A stretch of DNA of 64,000 bases from Bradyrhizobium sediminis. Lineage in GTDB: Bacteria; Pseudomonadota; Alphaproteobacteria; Rhizobiales; Xanthobacteraceae. The DNA is taken from assembly GCF_018736105.1 (NCBI RefSeq), contig NZ_CP076135.1:1920001-1984000 (forward strand), read 5' to 3'. Under the pieces are notes generated by a model. It was given only the letters and a program-made list of their open reading frames with translations. It was not told the origin of the DNA and ran no database searches. The translations under genes were made by a program, and so were the position numbers. Below, one piece after another: positions 16,471 through 24,324 of this stretch. Each line of letters begins with the position of its first letter. The stretch's first letter is position 1.

Positions 16471-17241
16471 ATGTCCGCCACTGCCCAGACACTGCGCCCG
16501 CCGTCCAGAACCCTGATGTTTCTGGAAGGGCGCGCCCTTCACGAGTTCGGCGCATTTCTCGGCGCATTGCCGCTGCTCAGCCTCGCGCCGAAGGGCGACG
16601 GCCATGCCGTGCTGGTGTTGCCCGGCCTCGTCGCCTCGGACACCTCGACGCGGCCGTTGCGCAGCTTCCTGAAGAACCGTGGCTACGCCGTCAGCGGCTG
16701 GCGGCAAGGCCGCAATCTCGGCCTGCGCCATGGCGTGCAGCACGCGATGGTCGACCTCGTGCATGAATTGAACGATACCCATGGCCGCAAGATCAGCCTG
16801 GTCGGCTGGAGCCTCGGCGGTCTCTATGCGCGCCAGCTCGCCAAGATGATGCCCGATCGCGTGCGCTCGGTGATCACGCTCGGCAGTCCGTTCGCGGGCA
16901 GCCCGAAGGCGACCAACGCGTGGCGGGTCTACGAGATGGCGAGCGGCCGCAGCGCCGAGGAAGAGGATCACCGCTTCGGCGGGGCGCTTTCCGAAACGCC
17001 GCCGGTGCCGACCACCGCGATCTTCAGCCGTACCGACGGCATCTGCGCGTGGCAGGGCTGCATGGAAAAGACCTCCGCGACCTCCGAAAGCATCGAGGTC
17101 GAAAGCAGCCATTGCGGCATGGGCCATCATCCCGCGGTGGTCTACGCCGTGGCCGATCGCCTGGCCCAGCCCGAAGGCACATGGGCGCCGTTCGACCGCA
17201 ACGGCTGGCGCAGCCTCGTCTATCCCGATCCGCACCGCTAG
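16471..17241 (+). CDS. Alpha/beta hydrolase, lipase/PGAP1-like (paralogue of 4058-4855)
   Basis: 256 residues, with GAGG upstream of ATG 16471. VLVLPGLVASD forms the oxyanion region, VGWSLGG holds nucleophile Ser114, the acid is probably in SRTDGICAW and the base in HCGMGHHP. The shared series of motifs with the hydrolase at 4058-4855 shows they are paralogues. There is no signal peptide. The cargo is probably an acyl ester or thioester. The gene stands alone, separated by a repeat from paaX, so there is no reason to link it to phenylacetate. Confidence 0.85.
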   Translation: MSATAQTLRPPSRTLMFLEGRALHEFGAFLGALPLLSLAPKGDGHAVLVLPGLVASDTSTRPLRSFLKNRGYAVSGWRQGRNLGLRHGVQHAMVDLVHELNDTHGRKISLVGWSLGGLYARQLAKMMPDRVRSVITLGSPFAGSPKATNAWRVYEMASGRSAEEEDHRFGGALSETPPVPTTAIFSRTDGICAWQGCMEKTSATSESIEVESSHCGMGHHPAVVYAVADRLAQPEGTWAPFDRNGWRSLVYPDPHR

Positions 17242-17253
17242 GCGCGTGGTGGC

Positions 17254-17354
17254 TTCATCCTTCGAGACGCATCGCCGTTGGCGATGCTCCTCAGGATGAG
17301 GTCTCAGACCCTCATGGTGAGGAGCGTGGCACTGCCACGCGTCTCGAACCATGA
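17254..17354. repeat. Palindromic intergenic repeat, family B
   Basis: Contains CATCCTTCGAGACGC, CTCCTCAGGATGAGG, CTCATGGTGAGGAGCG and GCGTCTCGAACCATGAG, two nested hairpins. Copies occur at 19678, 27627, 32131, 34657 and 36821, with a decayed one at 46811. Confidence 0.85.
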
Positions 17355-17408
17355 GAGTCCGGGTCGTGAGCGTTGTCGCGACTCCCGAAAACGCGGTATG
17401 CGTGGCAC

Positions 17409-18278
17409 ATGCCGCAGCCGCTTGCCCGCATCATCTCTCAGCTCAAGCGTGAACCGTCGCGCACCGGCTCCATCGTCATCACGGTGTTCGGCGACGCCAT
17501 CGTGCCGCGCGGCGGCTCGGTCTGGCTCGGCACGCTGCTGAAATTCTTCGAGGTGCTCGACATCGACAGCGGCGTGGTGCGCACCGCGATGTCGCGGCTC
17601 GCTGCCGATGGCTGGCTCGAGCGCCACAAGGTCGGCCGCAACAGCTTCTACCGGCTGGCGCGGAAAGGGCGTCAGACCTTCGACGCCGCGACCCGGCACA
17701 TCTACGATCCGCAGCCGTCCGACTGGACCGGACGCTTCGAGCTGCTCTTGATCGGCAATGGTGAGGATCGCGACGCCTCGCGCGAGGCGCTGAAGAATGC
17801 CGGCTTCGGCAGTCCGCTGCCGGGCGTCTGGGTCGCGCCGTCGGGCGTTCCCATTCCAGAGGAAGCCGCAACCGCGATTCGCCTGGAAGTCTCCGCCGAG
17901 GATGACAGCGGCCGCCGCCTGCTGACCGAAAGCTGGCCGCTCGAGCGCACCGCCGACGCCTATCTGAAGTTCATCAAGACCTTCGAGCCGCTGCGGGGCT
18001 GGGCCGGCCGCCGCGAACGCTTGTCGGAGGCTGACGCCTTCACCGCGCGGATCCTGCTGATCCATCATTACCGGCGGGTGGTGCTGCGCGACCCGCTATT
18101 GCCGACGGCGCTGCTCCCTGTGGACTGGCCGGGCCGGGCCGCCCGAACGCTCTGCGGCGAGATCTATCGGGGGGTGCTTGCCGCGTCCGAACAATGGCTT
18201 GAGCGGAACGGAACCTGCGAGACCGGACCGCTGCCCGGCGCCGCCAAGGACCTGGCGCGCCGCTTTACCGGCGTGTAA
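17409..18278 (+). CDS. paaX: Phenylacetic acid degradation repressor PaaX
   Basis: 289 residues from ATG 17409, giving the typical start PQPLARIISQLKREPSRTGS. An N-terminal winged-helix DNA-binding part (TVFGDAIVPRGGSVWLGTLL, then DIDSGVVRTAMSRLAADGWL) is followed by the PaaX central and C-terminal domains. PaaX represses paa genes and is released by phenylacetyl-CoA. It reads in the same direction as paaABCDE, ending 68 bp before paaA. A half-palindrome shared by the paaA and paaI promoters is a candidate binding site. Confidence 0.93.
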   Translation: MPQPLARIISQLKREPSRTGSIVITVFGDAIVPRGGSVWLGTLLKFFEVLDIDSGVVRTAMSRLAADGWLERHKVGRNSFYRLARKGRQTFDAATRHIYDPQPSDWTGRFELLLIGNGEDRDASREALKNAGFGSPLPGVWVAPSGVPIPEEAATAIRLEVSAEDDSGRRLLTESWPLERTADAYLKFIKTFEPLRGWAGRRERLSEADAFTARILLIHHYRRVVLRDPLLPTALLPVDWPGRAARTLCGEIYRGVLAASEQWLERNGTCETGPLPGAAKDLARRFTGV

Positions 18279-18281
18279 TTA

Positions 18282-18322
18282 TGTTACAAGAATTGCTTGA
18301 GTTACGTTTATTCTGATATATG
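18282..18322 (+). promoter_or_regulatory. paaA promoter with candidate PaaX operator
   Basis: TGTTACAAG-AATTG-CTTGA (18282-18300) contains CAAG/CTTG arms five bases apart. TTGCTT (18293-18298) and GATATA (18315-18320), 16 bases apart, could be -35 and -10, so the arms overlap the -35. The same TGTWACAAG...CTTGA arrangement occurs ahead of paaI. The region is unusually AT-rich for this genome. Confidence 0.42.
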
Positions 18323-18346
18323 TTAATTATCTTCCGGGAGACGGCC

Positions 18347-19342
18347 ATGTACACGCAGGCGCTCAACACGTCCGACGCTGATGACCGCAATATCGAGGAC
18401 GCCGCGCACGCGACGGCGTTTCAGGCGCGCATCGATGCCGAGGAGCGCATCGAGCCGAACGACTGGATGCCGGCGGCCTATCGCAAGACGCTGACGCGGC
18501 AGATCTCGCAGCACGCCCATTCCGAAATCGTCGGCATGCTGCCGGAAGGCAACTGGATCACGCGCGCGCCGTCGCTGCGCCGCAAGGCGGCGCTGCTCGC
18601 CAAGGTGCAGGACGAGTGCGGCCACGGTCTCTATCTCTATGCCGCGGCGGAGACATTAGGGGCCTCGCGCGAGGAACTGGTCGATCAGATGCTGGCCGGC
18701 AAGGCCAAGTATTCCTCGATCTTCAACTATCCGACCCTGACCTGGGCCGACATCGGCGTGATCGGCTGGCTGGTCGATGGCGCGGCGATCATGAACCAGA
18801 TCCCGCTGTGCCGCTGCTCCTATGGTCCCTATGCGCGCGCGATGATCCGCGTCTGCAAGGAGGAATCCTTTCACCAGCGGCAGGGTTACGAGATCATGCT
18901 GACGCTGGCGCGCGGCTCCGAGGAGCAGAAGGCGATGGCGCAGGACGCGCTGAACCGCTGGTGGTGGCCGGTGCTGATGATGTTCGGGCCGCCCGACCAG
19001 GTGAGCCAGCACAGCGACACCTCGACCAGATGGAAGATCAAGCGCTTCTCCAATGACGAACTGCGCCAGAAATTCGTCGATGCCACGGTGCCGCAGGCGC
19101 AGTATCTCGGCCTGACCATTCCCGATCCCGGCATGAAGCAGAACGCGGCGACCGGGCATTGGGAATACAGCGCGATCGACTGGGAAGAATTCAAGCAGGT
19201 GCTGGCCGGCAACGGCCCCTGCAACCGCGACCGGATGGCGGCGCGGCGCAAGGCGCATGACGACGGCGCCTGGGTCCGAGAGACGGCCCAGGCCTATGCC
19301 GAGAAACGCAAGCGCCGGCAAGTCGCGCAAGCTGCCGAATAG
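18347..19342 (+). CDS. paaA: 1,2-phenylacetyl-CoA epoxidase, catalytic subunit PaaA
   Basis: 331 residues from ATG 18347, preceded by GGGAG. Di-iron carboxylate ligands are visible as [11 protein letters not shown] and [12 protein letters not shown] (two ExxH-type pairs). It catalyses the O2-dependent epoxidation of the phenylacetyl-CoA ring in the cytosol, working with PaaB, PaaC and the reductase PaaE. First gene of paaABCDE; paaB follows after 17 bp. Conservation is high over the full length. Confidence 0.96.
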   Translation: MYTQALNTSDADDRNIEDAAHATAFQARIDAEERIEPNDWMPAAYRKTLTRQISQHAHSEIVGMLPEGNWITRAPSLRRKAALLAKVQDECGHGLYLYAAAETLGASREELVDQMLAGKAKYSSIFNYPTLTWADIGVIGWLVDGAAIMNQIPLCRCSYGPYARAMIRVCKEESFHQRQGYEIMLTLARGSEEQKAMAQDALNRWWWPVLMMFGPPDQVSQHSDTSTRWKIKRFSNDELRQKFVDATVPQAQYLGLTIPDPGMKQNAATGHWEYSAIDWEEFKQVLAGNGPCNRDRMAARRKAHDDGAWVRETAQAYAEKRKRRQVAQAAE

Positions 19343-19359
19343 AGTTGAGGGAGATCGTC

Positions 19360-19647
19360 ATGTCCACGCCCAATACCCCGCTGTGGGAAGTCTTCATTCG
19401 CAGCCGCAACGGGCTCGCGCACAAGCATGTCGGCTCGCTGCATGCTTCAGATGCGACCATGGCGGTGCAGGCCGCGCGCGACCTCTACACCCGTCGCGGC
19501 GAGGGGCTGTCGATCTGGGTGGTGCCGTCGAGCGCGATCACTGCGTCCGATCCGGCCGACAAGGCCATGATGTTCGAGCCGGCTGAATCCAAGATCTACC
19601 GCCATCCGACGTTTTACGAGGTGCCCGAGGAAGTCGGGCATATGTGA
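19360..19647 (+). CDS. paaB: 1,2-phenylacetyl-CoA epoxidase subunit PaaB
   Basis: 95 residues with GAGG upstream of ATG 19360. The opening LWEVFIRSRNGLAHKHVGSL and the later YRHPTFYEVPEEVGHM are diagnostic. PaaB is a small accessory subunit that bridges epoxidase PaaA-PaaC assemblies. It is separated from paaC by 163 bp holding a repeat, an unusually large gap for this operon. Confidence 0.96.
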   Translation: MSTPNTPLWEVFIRSRNGLAHKHVGSLHASDATMAVQAARDLYTRRGEGLSIWVVPSSAITASDPADKAMMFEPAESKIYRHPTFYEVPEEVGHM

Positions 19648-19677
19648 TGCTCTCCCTGAGAGCTCACTAATACGGAC

Positions 19678-19784
19678 CTCATCCTGAGGAGCTTGCGAAG
19701 CGAGCGTCTCGAAGGATGGGAGCAACACCGAATTCGCGGCCATCCTTCGAGACGCGCGCAAGGGCGCGCTCCTCAGGATAAGGC
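19678..19784. repeat. Palindromic repeat, family B, inside the paa operon
   Basis: CTCATCCTGAGGAGC..GCGTCTCGAAGGATGG on the left half mirrors CCATCCTTCGAGACGC..GCTCCTCAGGATAAGG on the right half. It lies between paaB and paaC, so a transcript would carry a large hairpin. Confidence 0.85.
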
Positions 19785-19810
19785 TGGAGATTGATGAGCG
19801 AGTGGAAAGA

Positions 19811-20587
19811 ATGGCTGTCGCGTCCATAACCGTCTCCGAAACCCCGCTGCTGCTGTACACGCTGCGCCGCGCCGACGATGCGTTGATTCTCGGGCACCGG
19901 CTGTCGGAATGGTGCGGCCATGCGCCGATCCTCGAGGAAGACATGGCGCTCGCGAATATGGCGCTCGATCTGCTCGGCCAGGCGCGCGAACTCTATACCT
20001 ATGCGGCCGAGGTCGAGGGCAGGGGTAACGACGAAGACAAGCTGGCCTATCTGCGCGACGTCAGGCAGTACCGCAACCTGCTGCTGCTGGAGCAGCCCAA
20101 CGGCGATTTCGCGCGCAGCATGGTGCGGCAGCTGTTCTACTCGGCCTTCGCCGACCTCTATTGGCGCGCGATGATGATATCGAGCGACGCCACGCTGGCG
20201 GCGATCGCGGCAAAGTCCGAGAAGGAAAGCGCCTATCATTTGCGGCATTCGTCGGAATGGATCGTCCGGCTCGGCGACGGCACCGAGGAGAGCCACGCCC
20301 GCGCGCAAGGCGCGATCGATGACCTCTGGGCCTTCACCGGCGAGATGTTCGAGGTGGATGCCGGCGAGCGCGCCTTGATTGATGCCGGCATTGCCGTCGA
20401 TCCCGCGGGCCTGCGTTCGCAATGGCTCGACACGGTCTCCGGTGTCGTGGGTGAGGCGACGCTGGTTCTGCCCAGCAACGACTGGATGCAGCAGGGCGGC
20501 CGCGACGGCAGGCACAGTGAGCATCTCGGGCATTTGCTCAGCGAGCTGCAATCGATGCAGCGGACCTTTCCGGGGGTCGCATGGTGA
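19811..20587 (+). CDS. paaC: 1,2-phenylacetyl-CoA epoxidase structural subunit PaaC
   Basis: 258 residues from ATG 19811 (GGAAAG upstream). It has the ferritin-like fold sequence of PaaC, including LSEWCGHAPILEEDMALANM and FYSAFADLYWRAM, and resembles PaaA but serves a structural role in the epoxidase core. The stop overlaps the paaD start (ATGGTGA), so the two are translationally coupled. Confidence 0.95.
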   Translation: MAVASITVSETPLLLYTLRRADDALILGHRLSEWCGHAPILEEDMALANMALDLLGQARELYTYAAEVEGRGNDEDKLAYLRDVRQYRNLLLLEQPNGDFARSMVRQLFYSAFADLYWRAMMISSDATLAAIAAKSEKESAYHLRHSSEWIVRLGDGTEESHARAQGAIDDLWAFTGEMFEVDAGERALIDAGIAVDPAGLRSQWLDTVSGVVGEATLVLPSNDWMQQGGRDGRHSEHLGHLLSELQSMQRTFPGVAW

Positions 20588-21084
20588 GCACTGTATTCAG
20601 CGATGCCGGGTTGCGGCAACACGCGTGGGATACCGCGGCGACCGTGGTCGATCCTGAAATTCCCGTGCTGACCATCGCCGATCTCGGCGTGCTCCGCGAT
20701 GTCGCGATCAACGATGGCCGGGTCGAAGTCGCGATCACGCCGACCTATTCCGGTTGTCCCGCGATGAACATGATCACGCTCGAAATCGAGATGGCGCTGG
20801 AACGCGAAGGCTTCCGCAATACGAAGGTGCGCACCGTGCTTTCGCCGGCCTGGACCACCGACTGGATGAGCGAGGACGGCCGCCGCAAGCTCAGGGAATA
20901 CGGCATCGCGCCGCCACAAGCCGCAGGCTCCCGTCGCGCGCTGTTCGGGGTGCAGCAGGTGGCGTGCCCGCAATGCGGCTCCGGCGATACCGAAGTGCTG
21001 TCCGAATTCGGCTCGACCTCCTGCAAGGCGCTGTGGCGCTGCAAGAGCTGCCGCGAACCGTTCGACTATTTCAAATGTCACTGA
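20581..21084 (+). CDS. paaD: Phenylacetate pathway metal-cluster assembly protein PaaD
   Basis: 167 residues. The N-terminal two thirds form a DUF59/MIP18-like domain (VVDPEIPVLTIADLGVLRDV, YSGCPAMNMI). The C-terminus is a zinc-ribbon type segment with CPQCGSGDT and CKSCREPF. PaaD is needed for maturation of the epoxidase system. It overlaps both neighbours: paaC by 7 bp and paaE by 10 bp. Confidence 0.94.
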   Translation: MVSTVFSDAGLRQHAWDTAATVVDPEIPVLTIADLGVLRDVAINDGRVEVAITPTYSGCPAMNMITLEIEMALEREGFRNTKVRTVLSPAWTTDWMSEDGRRKLREYGIAPPQAAGSRRALFGVQQVACPQCGSGDTEVLSEFGSTSCKALWRCKSCREPFDYFKCH

Positions 21085-22178
21085 TCGTTGAGGCGTCATT
21101 GTCCCACACACCCCGTTTTCACCGTCTCGCCGTCAACGATCTGCGCCGCGAATCGTCCGACGCGGTGTCGCTGACCTTTGCGATCCCGAAGGAGTTTGCC
21201 GGCGACTATCATTTTTCACCGGGCCAGTATCTGACCTTGCGCACGATGATGGATGGCGAGGAAGTGCGCCGCTCCTATTCGATCTGCTCGGGGCCCGACG
21301 ATGGCGAATTGCGCATTGCGGTGAAGAAGGTCGACGGCGGCGCGTTCTCGAGCTGGGCCGCCGACGAATTGAAGACCGGTGATGAACTCGACGTCATGAC
21401 CCCGACCGGCCGCTTCGGCGTTGCGCCCGCGCCCGGCGAGGCAAGGGTCTATGTCGGCTTCGCCGCCGGCTCCGGCATCACGCCGATCCTGTCCATCGTC
21501 AAGGGCGTGCTGGCGCGCGAGCCGGACAGCCGCTTTTTTCTGTTCTACGGCAATCGCTCCACCGGCGGCATGCTGTTTCGCGAGGCGCTGGAGGAACTGA
21601 AGGATCGCTATCTGCAGCGGCTCTCGGTGTTCCATGTGATCTCGGGCGAAGAGCAGGATATCCCGATCCTGCATGGCCGGCTCGACGGCGACAAGGTGAG
21701 GGTGCTGCTGCGCTCGCTGGTCCCGGCCGCCTCGGTCGATCACGTCTTCATCTGCGGTCCGACCGGCATGAGCGAGGATGTCGAGGCGACCTGCCGCGAC
21801 ATCGGCATTTCAGCCGACCGCATCCATGTCGAGCGTTTCGTCTCCGGACTCGGCGGCAAACCACGCCCCAAGACGGCGGTGCCGGCAAGCGCGCCGCCGA
21901 AGGCGCATGCCGCGCTCATCATCGACGGCAAGCGCCGCGAGGTGCCGGTCGCCGAAGGCGAGGCTATTCTCGACGCCGCCTTGCGCGGCGGCGTGGACCT
22001 GCCGTTCGCCTGCAAGGGCGGCATGTGTTCGACCTGCCGCGCCAAGCTGGTCGAGGGCAAGGCCGAGATGGAAGTGAATTACTCGCTGGAGCCGTGGGAG
22101 CTCGAGGCGGGCTTCATCCTCACCTGCCAGGCGCGGCCGACCACGGACAAGGTCGTGGTGGATTACGATCACGTTTAG
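21075..22178 (+). CDS. paaE: 1,2-phenylacetyl-CoA epoxidase reductase PaaE
   Basis: 367 residues from ATG 21075 within the end of paaD. A ferredoxin-reductase FAD domain (FSPGQYLTL, RSYSICSGP), an NADPH domain (GFAAGSGITPILSIVKGVL, FICGPTGM) and a C-terminal plant-type 2Fe-2S domain (CKGGMCSTCRAKL with a later Cys in LTCQARP) appear in that order. It transfers electrons from NADPH to the PaaA di-iron centre. Last gene of paaABCDE, followed by a repeat and the convergent paaK. Confidence 0.95.
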   Translation: MSLIVEASLSHTPRFHRLAVNDLRRESSDAVSLTFAIPKEFAGDYHFSPGQYLTLRTMMDGEEVRRSYSICSGPDDGELRIAVKKVDGGAFSSWAADELKTGDELDVMTPTGRFGVAPAPGEARVYVGFAAGSGITPILSIVKGVLAREPDSRFFLFYGNRSTGGMLFREALEELKDRYLQRLSVFHVISGEEQDIPILHGRLDGDKVRVLLRSLVPAASVDHVFICGPTGMSEDVEATCRDIGISADRIHVERFVSGLGGKPRPKTAVPASAPPKAHAALIIDGKRREVPVAEGEAILDAALRGGVDLPFACKGGMCSTCRAKLVEGKAEMEVNYSLEPWELEAGFILTCQARPTTDKVVVDYDHV

Positions 22179-22192
22179 CGTGTGCTCATCCC

Positions 22193-22287
22193 CGTCATTC
22201 CGGGGCGCGCGTTAGCGCGAACCCGGAATCCGGAAGTTATTGCCGCGAGATTCCGGGTTCAGCCCTGCGGGCTGCCCCGGAATGACG
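22193..22287. repeat. Palindromic intergenic repeat, family C
   Basis: CGTCATTCCGGGGCGCGCG at the left pairs with GGGCTGCCCCGGAATGACG at the right, with inner AACCCGGAATC and GATTCCGGGTT arms. It lies between the convergent paaE and paaK ends and may act as a bidirectional terminator, though no T-tract is present. Confidence 0.83.
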
Positions 22288-22299
22288 GCGGTGGGTGGA

Positions 22300-23631
22300 C
22301 TAATCCTTCGGCCGCTTGTCGAATATGCGCCTGGCCTTGCCGAGCGAGCGCTCCAGCGTTTCCGGCGCCACGGCGCGGATCCGGGCGGTGATGCCGATGG
22401 TGTTCTTGATATAGGCGGTGACCCGCTCGGTATGCTCGACCAATCCGCTCTCGTCCCAGTGTTCGGGGCGGGCTTCCGCCACCACCGTCATCTCGTCCAT
22501 CCGTCCCTCGCGGGTCAGTTCGATGATGAAGTGGCCGCCGCACCAGTCGGCGCCGAGCAGCACTTCCTCGATCTGGGTCGGGAACACGTTGACGCCGCGC
22601 AGGATGATCATGTCATCGGAGCGCCCGGTGACCTTCTCCATCCGCCGCATGCCCGGCCGCGCCGTGCCCGGCAACAGCCGGGTCAGGTCACGGGTGCGAT
22701 AGCGGATGATCGGGAACGCTTGCTTGGTCAGCGAGGTGAAAACCAGTTCACCCTTTTCGCCGGCGGGCAATACCGCGCCGGTCTCGGGGTCGATCACTTC
22801 GGGATAGAAATGATCCTCCCAGATGTGCAGGCCGTCCTTGGTCTCGATGCATTCCTGCGCCACGCCGGGGCCGATTACCTCGGACAGTCCGTAAATGTCG
22901 GTGGCGTCCATGTCGAACGACTGCTCGATCTCGGTGCGCATCGCATTGGTCCAGGGTTCGGCGCCGAAGATGCCGACCTTTAGGGATGACTTGCGCGGGT
23001 CGAGGCCCTGGCGCTTGAACTCGTCCAGGATCGCCAGCATGTAGCTCGGCGTCACCGTGATGATGTCGGGCCGGAAGTCGTTGATCAGCTGCACCTGCCG
23101 TTCGGTCATGCCGCCGGACACCGGCACCACGGTGCAGCCGAGCTTTTCGGCGCCGTAATGCACGCCGAGGCCGCCGGTGAACAGGCCATAGCCGTAGGCG
23201 TTGTGGATGATCATGCCGCTGCGGCCGCCTGCGGCGCGGATCGAGCGCGCCATCACGTCCGCCCACATGTCGATGTCGGCCTGGGTATAGCCGACCACGA
23301 TCGGCTTGCCCGTGGTGCCGGAGGAGGCGTGGACCCGGACCAGTTTCTCGCGCGGTACCGCAAACATGTTGAACGGGTAATTGTCGCGCAGGTCGGTCTT
23401 CACCGTGAACGGGAAGTTCGCAAGATCCGACAATTGCCGGAAATCCGCCGGCTTCACCCCGGCCTGGTCGAAGGCCTTTTTGTAATGCGGGACATTGTCG
23501 TAGGCATGCGCCAGCGTCCACGCCATGCGCCTGGTCTGCAGCGCCGTCATCTCGTCGCGCGATGCCCGCTCGGCCTGGTCCAGCTCGGCGCTGTAACCGC
23601 TGCTGTTGGATTGAGTATTGGTCGAAGCCAT
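22300..23631 (-). CDS. paaK: Phenylacetate-CoA ligase PaaK
   Basis: 443 residues. The adenylation motif ASSGTTGKPIVVGYTQAD and the later YRTRDLTRLLPG with GRSDDMIILRGVNVFPTQIE identify the phenylacetate-CoA ligase clade of ANL enzymes. It activates phenylacetate to phenylacetyl-CoA, the substrate of PaaABCE and the inducer of PaaX. It lies 36 bp after paaI on the same strand and is convergent with paaABCDE. Confidence 0.95.
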   Translation of the reverse strand: MASTNTQSNSSGYSAELDQAERASRDEMTALQTRRMAWTLAHAYDNVPHYKKAFDQAGVKPADFRQLSDLANFPFTVKTDLRDNYPFNMFAVPREKLVRVHASSGTTGKPIVVGYTQADIDMWADVMARSIRAAGGRSGMIIHNAYGYGLFTGGLGVHYGAEKLGCTVVPVSGGMTERQVQLINDFRPDIITVTPSYMLAILDEFKRQGLDPRKSSLKVGIFGAEPWTNAMRTEIEQSFDMDATDIYGLSEVIGPGVAQECIETKDGLHIWEDHFYPEVIDPETGAVLPAGEKGELVFTSLTKQAFPIIRYRTRDLTRLLPGTARPGMRRMEKVTGRSDDMIILRGVNVFPTQIEEVLLGADWCGGHFIIELTREGRMDEMTVVAEARPEHWDESGLVEHTERVTAYIKNTIGITARIRAVAPETLERSLGKARRIFDKRPKD

Positions 23632-23667
23632 CGCAAGTTTCCTGGCAGGTTTCCTGAAATCGGCGCT

Positions 23668-24132
23668 CTATCGCGCCTTGGCGTCCGTTCCGGCGGCCGG
23701 CACCCAGGCGCCGCCGATGGTGCGGGAATGGCCGCGCAACTCGGCAATCGCTGTGTCATCGACGGTGACGCGCACGTCGTAGATTCCGGAACGGCCGGTT
23801 CGCGAGATTTCCCGCGCCGTCGCCACCAGCCGGTCGCCGAGCTTGCCCGGCCGGATGAAGGTGATGTTGCACTGCGCCGCCACGGCGCGCTCGTTGTGGG
23901 AGTTGCAGGCAAAGGCGAAGGTCGAATCCGCCAGCAGGAAAATGAAACCGCCATGGGCGATGCCGTGGCCGTTGACCATATGCGGCTTGACCGTCATCGA
24001 CATGACGGCTTCGCCGGCCCTGATCTGCAGGATCTCCATGCCGAGACCCTGGCTGGCGTCGTCTTCCTTCCACATCGCGTCGGCGCAGGCGCGAGCGAGA
24101 TCGTCCGCCGACAGCGTGGCCTTGACGTTCAC
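23668..24132 (-). CDS. paaI: Hydroxyphenylacetyl-CoA thioesterase PaaI
   Basis: 154 residues from GTG 24132. It is a hot-dog fold thioesterase with the signature NGHGIAHGGFIFLLADSTFA and the conserved ITFIRPGKLGDRLVATA stretch. PaaI hydrolyses stalled hydroxyphenylacetyl-CoA and other acyl-CoAs to release CoA. First gene of a paaI-paaK unit; its upstream region at 24207-24223 contains arms like those of the paaA promoter. Confidence 0.92.
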   Translation of the reverse strand: MNVKATLSADDLARACADAMWKEDDASQGLGMEILQIRAGEAVMSMTVKPHMVNGHGIAHGGFIFLLADSTFAFACNSHNERAVAAQCNITFIRPGKLGDRLVATAREISRTGRSGIYDVRVTVDDTAIAELRGHSRTIGGAWVPAAGTDAKAR

Positions 24133-24206
24133 TGCGGGTTCCCCGCGAGCAGGATCGGATGCAAGAGCGTTCTCCCCAAGACCGGTTCAGGCCGCTGTGG
24201 GCCTGT

Positions 24207-24223
24207 TGTAACAAGCCTCTTGA
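24207..24223 (-). promoter_or_regulatory. Candidate PaaX operator ahead of paaI-paaK
   Basis: TGTAACAAG-CCT-CTTGA, read on the plus strand, has CAAG/CTTG arms three bases apart, 75 bp before the paaI start. The paaA promoter has TGTTACAAG-AATTG-CTTGA. Spacer length differs, which weakens the match. Confidence 0.35.
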
Positions 24224-24324
24224 ACTCAGCGATCAGTCGGTTAGTCATGATGCGAAGCCACCATGGTGTCAACGATCCCTGCGGGCGTCAAATCGCTGGA
24301 AACCGCCACAAATCGGGAAGACCC

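Noticed and set aside
23158..24324. Long upstream extension of the MDR dehydrogenase frame across paaK and paaI
   Set aside because: The extra 389 codons are antisense to two well-conserved genes and contain no domain; the dehydrogenase fold starts at ATG 24325.
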